Position numbers and translations under genes: made by a program. The notes beneath the pieces were generated by a model. It did not search any database. It was not told the DNA's origin and was given only the letters and a program-made list of their open reading frames with translations. Shown one piece after another: positions 48,235 through 57,147 of a DNA stretch of 64,000 bases. Source of the stretch: DATHWB01 sp040880725 (lineage in GTDB: Bacteria; Actinomycetota; Acidimicrobiia; Spongiisociales; ZC4RG35); contig JBBDHV010000040.1 in the NCBI GenBank assembly GCA_040880725.1, positions 1-64,000 on the forward strand, read 5' to 3'. Position 1 is the first letter of the stretch; each line of letters opens with the position of its first letter.

Positions 48235-50109
48235 ATGGAACCGGATCAGCTCGGGCTCGCCCGCGTACCTGCTGAGCCACGCCTGCATCCCGACGGCCGG
48301 ATCGTCTTCACCCTCTCGCAGATGAATCTCGAAGAGGACCGTTACGACCGGGACCTGTGGATGAGCCAAGGCAACGACGTGAGACGCTTCACGACGGGCG
48401 GGTCCGACACCCATCCACGATGGTCTCCCGACGGCTCCACCATCGCCTTCCTCCGCAAGATCGACGACGCCACCCAGATCGCCCTCATTCCCGCCGACGG
48501 CGGGGAAGCACGCCTCATCTCCAATATCGAGTTGGGCGTGGAGGCCTTCGAGTGGGCCCCTGACGGACAGTCGATCGCCGCGGTCGGGGTGTCGTGGACC
48601 GACGAGTGGTCGGGTCTGTCCGACGAAGACCGCAAGAAGAAGGCGCGCCGGGTCACTTCGGTGCCGTACCGCTTCGACAGCTTCGGCTGGGTCCACGATC
48701 GTCGACGCCACATCTGGCTGGTCCCCACCGACGGCTCCGAGCCACGTTGCCTGAGCCCCGGCGACTTCGACGAGCGTGCCGTTTCCTGGTCCCCCGACGG
48801 TTCGGCGGTCGTGGCGATCACCGATCGCAGCTCCGGTCGCGGCCTCGAGCCCGGCAGCGACGTGATCGAGATCGACGTGGCCGGCGGCGCCATCTCACAG
48901 CCGGTGACGCGCGGGAACTGGAGTTCGGCCGCATATTCGCCGGCCGGACTACTGCACCTCATCGGCAATGACACCACCGAGTGGCCGGGCGTCTCCAGCG
49001 TGTGGCGGGTCGAGGAGGGCGGGGAGGTCCGCTCCCTCACCGATCACCTCGACCGGTCGGCGGCTTCGATCGCCTCCGGACCACCGCGACTTGCCTTCGT
49101 CGACGAGGACGTCATCACCGGCATCGAGGACGGTGGACAGTTCGGCGTGATTCGTGTCCAGCCGGATGGCACCGTCCATCATCTCGTGACCGGCCGGCGC
49201 GTGGTCACCTCGTTCGACACCCTCGACGGCACGACCATCGCCCTCGCCGTCTCGGAGATGACCGAACCCGGAACACTCGTCCGCTGGGTCGACGGTTCCG
49301 AATCCGTGCTCACGACATTCAATGACGAACTCACCTTCATCGATGGCCACCACTTCCGTGTCCCATCCGACGGCGTCGACATCGACGCCTGGGTCTTCCT
49401 GCCACCGGAGGGCGAGGCGGTTCCCGGACTCGTCAACGTCCATGGGGGACCTGCCAGCCAGTACGGCTTCGGGTTCTTCGACGAGTTCCAGATCTACGCC
49501 GCCGCCGGATACGCCGTCATCGCCTGCAACCCCCGAGGTTCGTCCGGCCGCGGCCTGGAGTTCGTGTCGGCCGTGGTCGGCGACGGCTGGGGCGTCGTCG
49601 ATCGAACCGACATCGGGAATGTGGTGAACGCCGCCCTCGCCCGATTCCCTCGGATCGATGCCGACCGCCTCGGTCTGATGGGTGGTTCATACGGCGGTTT
49701 CATGACCGGCTGGATGACTGCCCACGAGGACCGCTGGAAGTCGGCGATCGTCGAGAGGGCCCTCCTGAACTTTTCGAGCTTCGCCGGCACCTCGGACATC
49801 GGCGCCACGTTTCCCCGCTTCTACACCGGGGCGGACTACCCGAACGGTTGGGACACCTGGTGGGACAAGAGCCCGCTCGCAGTCGTCGACCGGGTGACCA
49901 CGCCGACGCTCGTGATCCACTCGGAGAACGATCACCGCTGCCCCATCGAACAAGGCGAGCAATGGTTCATGGCGTTGCTGCGGAACGGGGTACCCAGCGA
50001 GATGCTGCGGTTCCCGGGCGAGAGCCACGAACTGACCCGAGCGGGAAGCCCGTGTCACCGCCGGGAGCGTTTCGAGGCGATCCTCGACTGGCACGGCCGT
50101 CACCTGTGA
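48235..50109 (+). CDS. S9-family prolyl-oligopeptidase-like peptidase
   Basis: A 624-residue enzyme with an N-terminal beta-propeller of WD40/TolB-like blades (HPRWSPDGSTIAFLRK, FEWAPDGQSIAAVGV, AVSWSPDGSAVVAI) and a C-terminal alpha/beta-hydrolase domain. The triad is Ser485 in MGGSYGGFMTGW, Asp566 in HSENDHRCP and His598 in GESHEL. It would cleave acyl-peptides or small peptides in the cytoplasm; no signal peptide is seen. It is divergent from pgpA. Confidence 0.93.
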   Translation: MEPDQLGLARVPAEPRLHPDGRIVFTLSQMNLEEDRYDRDLWMSQGNDVRRFTTGGSDTHPRWSPDGSTIAFLRKIDDATQIALIPADGGEARLISNIELGVEAFEWAPDGQSIAAVGVSWTDEWSGLSDEDRKKKARRVTSVPYRFDSFGWVHDRRRHIWLVPTDGSEPRCLSPGDFDERAVSWSPDGSAVVAITDRSSGRGLEPGSDVIEIDVAGGAISQPVTRGNWSSAAYSPAGLLHLIGNDTTEWPGVSSVWRVEEGGEVRSLTDHLDRSAASIASGPPRLAFVDEDVITGIEDGGQFGVIRVQPDGTVHHLVTGRRVVTSFDTLDGTTIALAVSEMTEPGTLVRWVDGSESVLTTFNDELTFIDGHHFRVPSDGVDIDAWVFLPPEGEAVPGLVNVHGGPASQYGFGFFDEFQIYAAAGYAVIACNPRGSSGRGLEFVSAVVGDGWGVVDRTDIGNVVNAALARFPRIDADRLGLMGGSYGGFMTGWMTAHEDRWKSAIVERALLNFSSFAGTSDIGATFPRFYTGADYPNGWDTWWDKSPLAVVDRVTTPTLVIHSENDHRCPIEQGEQWFMALLRNGVPSEMLRFPGESHELTRAGSPCHRRERFEAILDWHGRHL

Positions 50110-50118
50110 GGTGACGTC

Positions 50119-51699
50119 TCAGGCCGTCTCGAGGTAGGTCGCCTCCTCGATACCGGGAAGGCTGCGGATCGCATCGACCTGGGCCTCATCGAGGGGATTG
50201 TCGATGTTGAGGCCCATCAGCGATGCCTCGCCCGTGATGCGGGACCGCCCGACGACCATGTTGGCGATGTTGACGCCCTGGTCCCCGAGATAGGAGGCCA
50301 TCTGCCCGATGACCCCGGGGATGTCTTCGTTCCGAACGATGAGCATCCGATCGGAGAACGGCAGCTCCACGTCGTTGCCCATGATCTCCACCATCATCGG
50401 ACCCTTGCGGCCGAGGCTGCCTGAGATCGACACCAGGCGGCCACCGACCTCTCCGGACAGTTTGATCTCCGAGACGTACTCGACGGATTGTTCGGTTGAC
50501 TCCAGGTCCACCGAAATTCCGCGCTCTTCGGCGAGACCCGGCGCGTTCACATAGGACACCGGCTCGGTCGAAACTGCTTCCATCAGTCCTTTGAGCACCG
50601 CGAGCTTGAGCGGCCGCAATCCGAACTGTGCGATGCGTCCCTCGGCGCGAACGACGATCTGATCGCCCAACCCGCGTGCGAGGCCCACAAAGGCACGACC
50701 GAGCTGCTCGGCCACCGGCAGGTAGCGCTTCACCTCGTCGGAGACCTCCCGACCGAGGTCGATGTTCACGGCGCTGAGTACGAGATCCCCGCGTAGCGCT
50801 CCGGCAACGGCGGTGGCCACGTCGGTTCCCGCCTTGTCCTGGGCTTCGGCAGTCGACGCGCCGAGGTGCGGAGTCACCACCACCTGCGGCAGCCGAAAGA
50901 GCGGCGAATCCGTGAGGGGCTCGGTCTGGAACACGTCCAAGCCTGCGCCGCCGACTCGGCCGTCTTCGATCGCGGCCGCCAGGTCTGCTTCGTTGACGAC
51001 GCCTCCCCGACTGGTGTTCACGATCCGAACTCCCGGCTTGACCTTCAGGAGGTTCTCGCCGCCGATCAGGTTCTCGGTCTCTTTGGTCTTCGGGAGGTGG
51101 ATGGAGATGAAGTCCACCTGCGGAAGCAGATCTTCCAACTCCGTGAGCTCCACGCCGAGCTGGCGCGCCCGGTCGCTTCCCACGAACGGGTCGTATGCGA
51201 GCACTCGCATTCCGAATGCCAGGCAGCGTTGCGCGACGAGGGTTCCGATCTTGCCGAGCCCGACGATTCCGATCACCTTGCCGTGCAATTCGATCCCGTC
51301 GAAGCTCTTCCGATCCCACACGCCGGAGATGAGAGTGCTGTGGGCGCGCGGAATGTTGCGTGCCTGTGCGAGGAGCAGCGCCATGGCATGCTCGGCGGCC
51401 GAGATCGTGTTGGCGTGCGGGGCATTGACGACGAGAACACCCCGCTCGGTGGCAGCGGCCAGATCGATGTTGTCCACGCCGATTCCGGCGCGCCCGATGA
51501 CTTTCAGCTTCGGTGCGGACTCGATGAGCGCCCGATCCACGTTCGTGGCCGAACGAACGATCAACGCGTCGGCGTCGCCAAGACGATCGGTGAGCTCATC
51601 GCGGTCCAGTCCGGTGGCCACGTCGACCTCGAACTGCTCACGCAGCGCGGAGATCCCCGCGTCTGCGATCGTCTCTGCAACAACCACCTTGAACGACAT
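50119..51699 (-). CDS. serA: D-3-phosphoglycerate dehydrogenase, long form
   Basis: A 526-residue enzyme for the first step of serine synthesis. It has the NAD-binding GIVGLGKIGTLVAQ, RGGVVNEADLAAAI and catalytic-His TPHLGASTAEAQ motifs. An intervening domain and a C-terminal ACT domain (MLIVRNEDIPGVIGQMASYL) follow, the long actinobacterial form that usually responds to serine. CAGGAG precedes the ATG at 51699. It is divergent from the Usp gene. Confidence 0.96.
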   Translation of the reverse strand: MSFKVVVAETIADAGISALREQFEVDVATGLDRDELTDRLGDADALIVRSATNVDRALIESAPKLKVIGRAGIGVDNIDLAAATERGVLVVNAPHANTISAAEHAMALLLAQARNIPRAHSTLISGVWDRKSFDGIELHGKVIGIVGLGKIGTLVAQRCLAFGMRVLAYDPFVGSDRARQLGVELTELEDLLPQVDFISIHLPKTKETENLIGGENLLKVKPGVRIVNTSRGGVVNEADLAAAIEDGRVGGAGLDVFQTEPLTDSPLFRLPQVVVTPHLGASTAEAQDKAGTDVATAVAGALRGDLVLSAVNIDLGREVSDEVKRYLPVAEQLGRAFVGLARGLGDQIVVRAEGRIAQFGLRPLKLAVLKGLMEAVSTEPVSYVNAPGLAEERGISVDLESTEQSVEYVSEIKLSGEVGGRLVSISGSLGRKGPMMVEIMGNDVELPFSDRMLIVRNEDIPGVIGQMASYLGDQGVNIANMVVGRSRITGEASLMGLNIDNPLDEAQVDAIRSLPGIEEATYLETA

Positions 51700-51814
51700 A
51701 TGAGTCTCCTGAGCGAGAAACGCCCATTGTGCTGCCGGGAGGCCCCCCGATCCAAGACGACACTCTCGTCCGCCGATCTCAATAGGCTGAGAGCTCACCG
51801 AGCAAGAGGGATTC

Positions 51815-52255
51815 ATGACCTGGGAGCCGAATCACGTCGTTGTCGCAGTCGACGGATCCGAAGCGTCGAACCATGCAGCCAGAGTCGCAGTGGCTCTCGC
51901 CGAACATCGCAATGGGAAGGTCACCCTCGTGACCGTGGTCCGTCCCCCGGAAGGCTGGTGGGGCGTGGGCGGAGCACCTCCCAGCCCCGAGGCGATGTCC
52001 GTTGCCATCGCCAGGGCCCGCACGGAGATCCTGGATCCGCTCGCCGCCGAGTTCGAAGACGCCGAATGCACCGTCGACCTGGTGGAGGAGATCGGAGATC
52101 CGGCCAGCGTGATCCTTCGCATCGCCGAGAATCTCGGCGCGGACGTGCTGGTGGCGGGCCGGCGCGGGTCGTCGCTCGTCGAGCGCCTGATGCTCGGCTC
52201 GGTGGCCGACCGCCTCGCCCACGAGGCGACGGTACCGGTGCTGATCGTCCCCTAA
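51815..52255 (+). CDS. universal stress protein (UspA-like)
   Basis: A 146-residue single Usp domain. It starts HVVVAVDGSEASNHAARVAV. The ATP-binding G-x2-G-x9-G-(S/T) signature is seen as GRRGSSLVERLMLGSVADRL and the protein ends TVPVLIVP. ATP-binding forms act as stress-linked signalling switches. The long loop PPEGWWGVGGAPPSP is a small insertion. Its end overlaps the next gene by four bases, convergently. Confidence 0.9.
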   Translation: MTWEPNHVVVAVDGSEASNHAARVAVALAEHRNGKVTLVTVVRPPEGWWGVGGAPPSPEAMSVAIARARTEILDPLAAEFEDAECTVDLVEEIGDPASVILRIAENLGADVLVAGRRGSSLVERLMLGSVADRLAHEATVPVLIVP

Positions 52256-53247
52256 TAGTCCGCTCCGAGGGCGGGAATGACCTCACGAGCGAACAGTTCG
52301 AGGCCCGTCCGGTCGTAGGCGGCGTCGCCGAAATAGCCGATCGCGTAGGAGAGCCCTCGACGCTGCCACTCGGTCAGGGTGTCGACGATCTGTTCGGGCG
52401 TGCCCGCCAGACCCCCAGCCACCGTCTTGCGGACGGTGGTTTCGGCGCGGTCTGACCCGAGGAATGCGGTGTACCGATCGATGGCGCGGGCCGTCCACGC
52501 TTCGATGTCCGACTCCGATTGGACGCAAACGACATTGAAGTTCGCCGAGCGGGTGATCTCATCGAAGTCCCGACCGACATCGGCACAGTGACCTGCGAGC
52601 ACTGACGACTTGTGCGCGAAGTTCTCGAGCGTCCCCCCGAAGTTCGTGTACTGGGCGTACCGGGCGGCGACGTTGAGCGTCAGCTGCTCGCCTCCCCCGG
52701 CGATCCACAACGGAATGTGGGGGTCTTGGAGCGGACGGGGACGACAGATCCCGCCTTCCAGCCGGTAGTGGTCACCGTCGTAGTCCACGACGTCCTCGGT
52801 CCAGAGTCGGCGCATGATCTCGACGGCTTCGCGAAGCTGGCCGATCCGAACTGACGGCTTCGGGAAGGGATAGCCGTAGCCCGTGAACTCGTGTTCGTAC
52901 CACCCCGCCCCGATTCCCATCTCCACCCGTCCACCGGAGATCGCATCGATCGAGGCGGCAACCTTCGCGAGGTGCGAAGGATGCCGGTAGCCGTTGCACG
53001 TACACATCTGGCCGAGCCGCACCGTGTCGGTCACAGCGGCGAAAGCAGCCATCAGCGTCCAGGCTTCGTAGGTCTCCTCTTGGGTTGGGACCGGCGTGGT
53101 GTGGAAGTGGTCGTACACCCAGAGGGACTCGAAGCCCGACGACTCAATGATCCGAGCGACATCGGTCATCGTCTGCCACTGGTCTGGCACCTCGATTCCC
53201 ACCAAGTCGAGACGCCAACCTTGAGGAACGAACGCACCAAAACGCAT
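52252..53247 (-). CDS. LLM-class F420-dependent oxidoreductase (TIGR03560-like)
   Basis: A 331-residue luciferase-like monooxygenase-fold enzyme. FESLWVYDHFHTTPVPTQEETYEAWT, GQMCTCNGYRHPSHLAK, GRVEMGIGAGWYEHEFTGYG and PLWIAGGGEQLTL are typical of the F420-using branch. It faces away from cofC with 65 bp between the starts, a sensible placement for an F420 user. The substrate is unknown. Confidence 0.9.
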   Translation of the reverse strand: MRFGAFVPQGWRLDLVGIEVPDQWQTMTDVARIIESSGFESLWVYDHFHTTPVPTQEETYEAWTLMAAFAAVTDTVRLGQMCTCNGYRHPSHLAKVAASIDAISGGRVEMGIGAGWYEHEFTGYGYPFPKPSVRIGQLREAVEIMRRLWTEDVVDYDGDHYRLEGGICRPRPLQDPHIPLWIAGGGEQLTLNVAARYAQYTNFGGTLENFAHKSSVLAGHCADVGRDFDEITRSANFNVVCVQSESDIEAWTARAIDRYTAFLGSDRAETTVRKTVAGGLAGTPEQIVDTLTEWQRRGLSYAIGYFGDAAYDRTGLELFAREVIPALGADY

Positions 53248-53312
53248 GGAACCGACCCTACCGATGTCCTCGACTCAGACAGCGTCGAGGGCCTGCGGTA
53301 GCCTCGGCGCCC

Positions 53313-53906
53313 GTGACAGACGTGACGTTCGGCATCCCGGTGAAGCCGTTCGATGCTGCCAAGCGTCGACTCGCCGACGTGCTGGACCCGGAGGCGCGTG
53401 CGCGCCTCGGACGCCGGCTCGCGGAGCGCACCGTGCAAGCCGTTGCCGAGTGCGGCGCCCATCCACTCGTGCTGTCGGCCGACGAAGCCGTGACCAATTG
53501 GGCGCAGGCGTTCGGCGTCGACGTCCACCTCGACGAGGGGTCGTCATTGGACGCCGCGGCCCGCGCGGCGGTCAGCCGTATTCGGCGAAGTGCCGGCACC
53601 TGGGCGATTCTCCACGCCGACCTGCCGATCATCACTGCGGCGGATCTCACAGATGCCGTTGCACTGCTGCGCTCCGGCCGGTCAGTCATCGGGCCGTCGT
53701 CGGACGGCGGGACTTCCCTCCTCGGGTCGGCGTCCGACGGGTTCGCGTTTTCGTACGGCAAGGGATCATTTCACCGCCACCTACGTGGGCTCGCCTCGTC
53801 CGACCCCACGATCGTGATCGCTCGGGGCCTGCTGCTGGACCTCGATACGCCGGATGACCTGAGAGCCGCGGGCGCAACTCCCGAGGGCGCGTGGTTGACC
53901 CGATAG
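53313..53906 (+). CDS. cofC: 2-phospho-L-lactate guanylyltransferase
   Basis: A 197-residue nucleotidyltransferase for F420 biosynthesis, which activates phospholactate (or phosphoenolpyruvate) with GTP. IPVKPFDAAKRRLADVLDP near the N-terminus, AILHADLPIITAADL in the middle and PSSDGGTSLL match CofC. The start is GTG 53313. It explains the F420-dependent enzymes at 10589 and 52252. No other F420 biosynthesis gene is in the window. Confidence 0.9.
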   Translation: MTDVTFGIPVKPFDAAKRRLADVLDPEARARLGRRLAERTVQAVAECGAHPLVLSADEAVTNWAQAFGVDVHLDEGSSLDAAARAAVSRIRRSAGTWAILHADLPIITAADLTDAVALLRSGRSVIGPSSDGGTSLLGSASDGFAFSYGKGSFHRHLRGLASSDPTIVIARGLLLDLDTPDDLRAAGATPEGAWLTR

Positions 53907-53917
53907 GCTCGCCGGTC

Positions 53918-54688
53918 ATGTCACGGCGTGCCTCCAATCTCTTCTCCGAGGCAACCGCGGATATTTCGACACTCGACGTCCCCGCCCGGGCGCTATCCAT
54001 CGCCGCCCACCCGGACGACGCCGAGTTCGGCGCCGGCGGGACGCTCGCCAAGTGGGCGGACGCCGGCTGTGAGATCACCCTTCTCATCGCCACCGACGGC
54101 TCGAAGGGAACCTGGGATCCTGCCGCCGACCCGACCGAACTCGCCGCCGCCCGCCGGGCCGAAGCGGTCGCAGCCGCCGAAGTGCTCGGAGCGTCCCCTG
54201 AGGTCATCTTCCTCGATCACGTCGACGGGGAACTGCACCACTCCCCGGCCCTGCAGGCTGAGTTGTGCCTGTGGATCCGCCGGTTGCGGCCCGACGTCGT
54301 GTTGTCCTGGGACCCCTGGAAGCGCTACATGCTCCACCCTGATCATCGGGAGATCGGCTGGGGAGCGTGCGACGCGGTGGTCGCGGCGCGGGACCACCTC
54401 TTCTTTCCCGAGCAGCTGCGCAATGGCCTGGCCAAGCACCGACCCGATGCACTGTTGTTGTACGCCGCCGACGCACCTGACCACTTCGAAGACATCTCGG
54501 GGACGTTTTCACGCAAGATCGACGCGTTGTTGCAGCACTCCAGTCAGAGCCAGACGACGATGCAGGACGCCGCCACCGCGGACGAGGGCCGCGCCGCCTT
54601 CACCGAGCGCATCGCCACGTGGTGCGCCACCATGGGCAAACCCGTCGACCTCCCCCTCGCCGAATCCTTCAAACTCCTCCGCCCTTAG
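53918..54688 (+). CDS. PIG-L family N-acetylglucosaminyl deacetylase-like protein
   Basis: A 256-residue zinc hydrolase with AAHPDDAEFGAGGTLAKW as the first metal motif and HPDHREIGWGACDAV as the second; TDGSKGTWDP and LDHVDGEL are family features. It deacetylates an N-acyl sugar or related compound. The ATG at 53918 is taken; an in-frame GTG at 53891 inside the cofC end is possible. It follows cofC by 11 bases and may share its transcript. Confidence 0.87.
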   Translation: MSRRASNLFSEATADISTLDVPARALSIAAHPDDAEFGAGGTLAKWADAGCEITLLIATDGSKGTWDPAADPTELAAARRAEAVAAAEVLGASPEVIFLDHVDGELHHSPALQAELCLWIRRLRPDVVLSWDPWKRYMLHPDHREIGWGACDAVVAARDHLFFPEQLRNGLAKHRPDALLLYAADAPDHFEDISGTFSRKIDALLQHSSQSQTTMQDAATADEGRAAFTERIATWCATMGKPVDLPLAESFKLLRP

Positions 54689-54691
54689 GCG

Positions 54692-55018
54692 CTAGAAAGC
54701 GGGTTCGGGAAGGGCGAGGGCGTTGCGGACTTCGGCGAGGCGGTCGGCGACGAGGCGGTGGTAGACCCACTTGCCGCGCCGGTCGGACTCGATGAAGCCT
54801 GCTTCGCGCAACTGCTTCATGTGGTGGCTCACTGTCGGTTGACTCAGCTCGAGAGGTTCGGTCAGATCGCAGACGCACACCTCGCCGTCTGCGGCAGTGG
54901 CCAGCATCGAGAGAATCCGAATCCGAGCAGGATCGGCCAGGACCTTCAACATGGTCGCCAGATCCTCGGCTTCAGGACCGGTCAGCCCCCCGGCGATCGG
55001 TGCGCAACACAATTCCAT
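54692..55018 (-). CDS. ArsR-family metalloregulator (arsenic-type)
   Basis: A 108-residue winged-helix repressor. Cys4-Cys5 near the N-terminus and CVCDL at 47-51 resemble the Cys set of actinobacterial As(III)-sensing ArsR proteins. The recognition helix is SQPTVSHHMKQLREAGFIES and the wing is RRGKWVYHRL. No arsenite pump or arsenate reductase gene is next to it, which is odd. An inverted repeat just upstream of its start is the likely operator for autoregulation, and possibly for the divergent gene at 55196. Confidence 0.9.
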   Translation of the reverse strand: MELCCAPIAGGLTGPEAEDLATMLKVLADPARIRILSMLATAADGEVCVCDLTEPLELSQPTVSHHMKQLREAGFIESDRRGKWVYHRLVADRLAEVRNALALPEPAF

Positions 55019-55024
55019 GGCCTC

Positions 55025-55044
55025 ATATTGACAGGCATCAATAT
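55025..55044. promoter_or_regulatory. ArsR operator candidate
   Basis: A perfect inverted repeat with 7-bp arms and a 6-bp spacer (ATATTGA, CAGGCA, TCAATAT) lies six bases before the arsR start, in an AT-rich patch that is unusual for this GC-rich genome. TTGA/TCAA half-sites are typical of this regulator family. Confidence 0.65.
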
Positions 55045-55054
55045 TTATTACAAG

Positions 55055-55109
55055 CGGTTACAGGATCAGCGGATAGGCAGGGCGGCTTCGCCGACTGTTT
55101 CTCTGTTCC
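55055..55109 (+). repeat. dispersed 55-bp element, copy B
   Basis: The second copy of the element at 2433-2487, identical at 49 of 55 positions, same orientation. It lies between the ArsR operator and the UGSC-like gene, 86 bp before that start. The nested hairpin core is unchanged; differences fall mostly in bulges or flanks. Confidence 0.75.
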
Positions 55110-55195
55110 ACTGTGGCGATTCGCGCAAAGGTCCCACGACCCGGCCTGGTTAGGGTCGATCCGCAGCGCGCGGTCACGAGGTGGAGGTCAGCAAC

Positions 55196-56728
55196 ATGCC
55201 AGGTGAGGTGCTGCGATCAGTCCTCGTGTTCGACAACACCAAGTTCGCATTTGCCAACTATCAGGCGGCTCGAGACGAACTCGTCGCGCTGCTCATCACC
55301 GCCACGGTCACCGTTGTTTCTCGCTCGATTCGCGGCGGCCTCGGCGTGGGCCTGGCGGATCTCGCCGATGAGCTCGCCTCGCTGGGTCACGATGCCGTCG
55401 TCCTCGGGTTCGCCGACGCCGGCGTGACGCCTGCCACCACCCGGCTCGCCCTCCTGCTTCGCGACCGCAGAATCCCCACAGTGGTGCTCGCAGGCGACCC
55501 CGGAGTCGGCCTCGCCCGCCAGATCGCCGAGCTGCAGGTACCGGACCTCCCGATCGTCCACCTCCCGCTGCGTCAGTGGATGACCGCCAGCGAAGCCCGG
55601 GCTGTCGCCCGGGAATCGTTCCCTTCGGTCATCGCCGCACTCGACACCCCGCCGCCGCTCACATCTGCCGAGCCGGCAAGGGTCATCGCGGTGGTCCCGT
55701 TCGACGCCTCCGCGGGCGACACGTTCGAGTGGCTACTCGAGTCGGGTCTGACCGACGGACTACCGGTCATCCCGCCGACGGAGCCACTGGTCGAGCGCAT
55801 GCTGGGAGGTCGTTCTCCCGACCGCATCCTCATCTCCGATCTCGCCCCGAGCGGACAGGAACAGACCGTGGGCCACGCGGCGCTCGCCTCGGTCCTCGCC
55901 GGTTGCGCGCCGCAGCACTTCAGCTTCGTGGTCACCGCTCTCGAAGCCATGGCCGCTCCGGAGTTCGCCCTCTGGCAGACAGCCACGAGCACGAACCCGT
56001 CAGGAACGCTCATCGTGGCGAGTGGACCGCTCGCCGATGACGCCGGGATTCACAGCGGCCTGGGTTGCCTGGGTCCCGGATTCAGGGCGAACGCCACCAT
56101 CGGACGAGCCGCAAACCTGGCGCTGATCCTCGCGGGAGGGGCAATCCCCGGCGTGGGCAACCTGGCCACACAGGGCTCACCAGCCCAGTACAGCTACTGC
56201 TTCGCCGAGAACCTCACTCTCAGCCCCTGGCCCGGCCTGCACGCGGACCGCTTCGGACCCGATTCGACCACCGTGACCGTCTTCCACGGCGAGGGCCCGC
56301 ACAACGTCGTCGACATGGTCAGCTTGGACGCGTCCGGAATCCTCGCCGGCATTGCATCGACGTCGGCGACGCTCGGCTCCAACAACACGTACCTGACGGG
56401 CGAGTTGATGGTGATCCTGTGCCCGGATCACGCCGAGATCATCGCCCGCTCCGGATGGACGAAACGCGACGTCCAGGAGTACCTCTTCGAGAACGTTCGG
56501 CTGCCGGCACAGCTCTCGGCAGGTCACGGGCAGGTCGCGGTTCGACCCGACTGGGCGAACGCACTCGACCCGGTGCCCGCCATCCTCGATCCCGATGCCG
56601 TCACGGTCGTGGTCGCGGGCGGCCACGGCGGACATTCGTCCGTGGCGCTCCCCTGGGCGATGAACCGGTCGGTGACCCTCCCACTATCGTCGCCCGACGC
56701 GAGACCGACGACGTCGACCAACCGGTGA
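55196..56728 (+). CDS. UGSC-like domain fused to LPVIPPTE-family domain, redox residue lost
   Basis: A 510-residue protein. Residues about 8-165 follow the UGSC (seleno)protein pattern: VLVFDNTKFAFANYQAARDE, then DAVVLGFADAGVTPATT, RIPTVVLAGDP and a closing helix. At the position of the Sec/Cys-Gly-Ser-Cys motif it has Ala75-Gly-Val-Thr, so the redox centre is missing. From about 180 it continues as a second conserved domain (LPVIPPTE at 189-196, GPGFRANATIGRAANLAL, YCFAENLTLSPWPGLH). I know this domain by pattern only, not by a proven function. GGAGG eight bases before ATG 55196 sets the start. A cyclase remnant and a glycerate kinase gene follow. Confidence 0.7.
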   Translation: MPGEVLRSVLVFDNTKFAFANYQAARDELVALLITATVTVVSRSIRGGLGVGLADLADELASLGHDAVVLGFADAGVTPATTRLALLLRDRRIPTVVLAGDPGVGLARQIAELQVPDLPIVHLPLRQWMTASEARAVARESFPSVIAALDTPPPLTSAEPARVIAVVPFDASAGDTFEWLLESGLTDGLPVIPPTEPLVERMLGGRSPDRILISDLAPSGQEQTVGHAALASVLAGCAPQHFSFVVTALEAMAAPEFALWQTATSTNPSGTLIVASGPLADDAGIHSGLGCLGPGFRANATIGRAANLALILAGGAIPGVGNLATQGSPAQYSYCFAENLTLSPWPGLHADRFGPDSTTVTVFHGEGPHNVVDMVSLDASGILAGIASTSATLGSNNTYLTGELMVILCPDHAEIIARSGWTKRDVQEYLFENVRLPAQLSAGHGQVAVRPDWANALDPVPAILDPDAVTVVVAGGHGGHSSVALPWAMNRSVTLPLSSPDARPTTSTNR

Positions 56729-56758
56729 CCGACCGGGACCACGAGGAGAATCGTCACA

Positions 56759-57145
56759 GTGAACCCCGTCGACGCCCTTCTGACCCAGATGTCAAACGCG
56801 GTCTGTTTCAATGCACTGCGCTGGCATCACCCGGAGTCGTACGAGCGAGGACCAGGCATCGGCAGCAGTGCCGCGCAATGGCTGGCAGACACGGGTGTGC
56901 ATTCGGTGGGAGCGGACAACGTCGCACTCGACGTCGTCGGACATAAAGACGACGAACTCGGCCACCTCCCCGCGCACACGATCCTCACCGTGCGCAACGG
57001 GATCTTCATCATCGAGAACCTCAACCTCGAGGCACTCGCCGCAGAGAACGCACACGAGTTCGTGTTCGTCTGCCTCCCGTTGAAGATGCGCGGTGCGACC
57101 GGCTCGCCGGTGCGCCCGATCGCTCTCGTTCCGCGAGTCGACTGA
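56759..57145 (+). pseudogene. 5'-truncated cyclase-family hydrolase
   Basis: This frame encodes 128 residues from a GTG. From about residue 30 it matches the C-terminal half of PF04199 cyclases: GPGIGSSAAQWLADTGVHSV, DNVALDVV, LPAHTILTVRNGIFIIENLN and a final GATGSPVRPIAL. The N-terminal half with the HxGTHxD metal site is missing and does not occur in any frame upstream, which is occupied by the preceding gene. It is likely a fragment left by deletion, or a reshaped non-enzymatic protein, since the reading frame itself is open. Confidence 0.7.
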
Positions 57146-57147
57146 TC

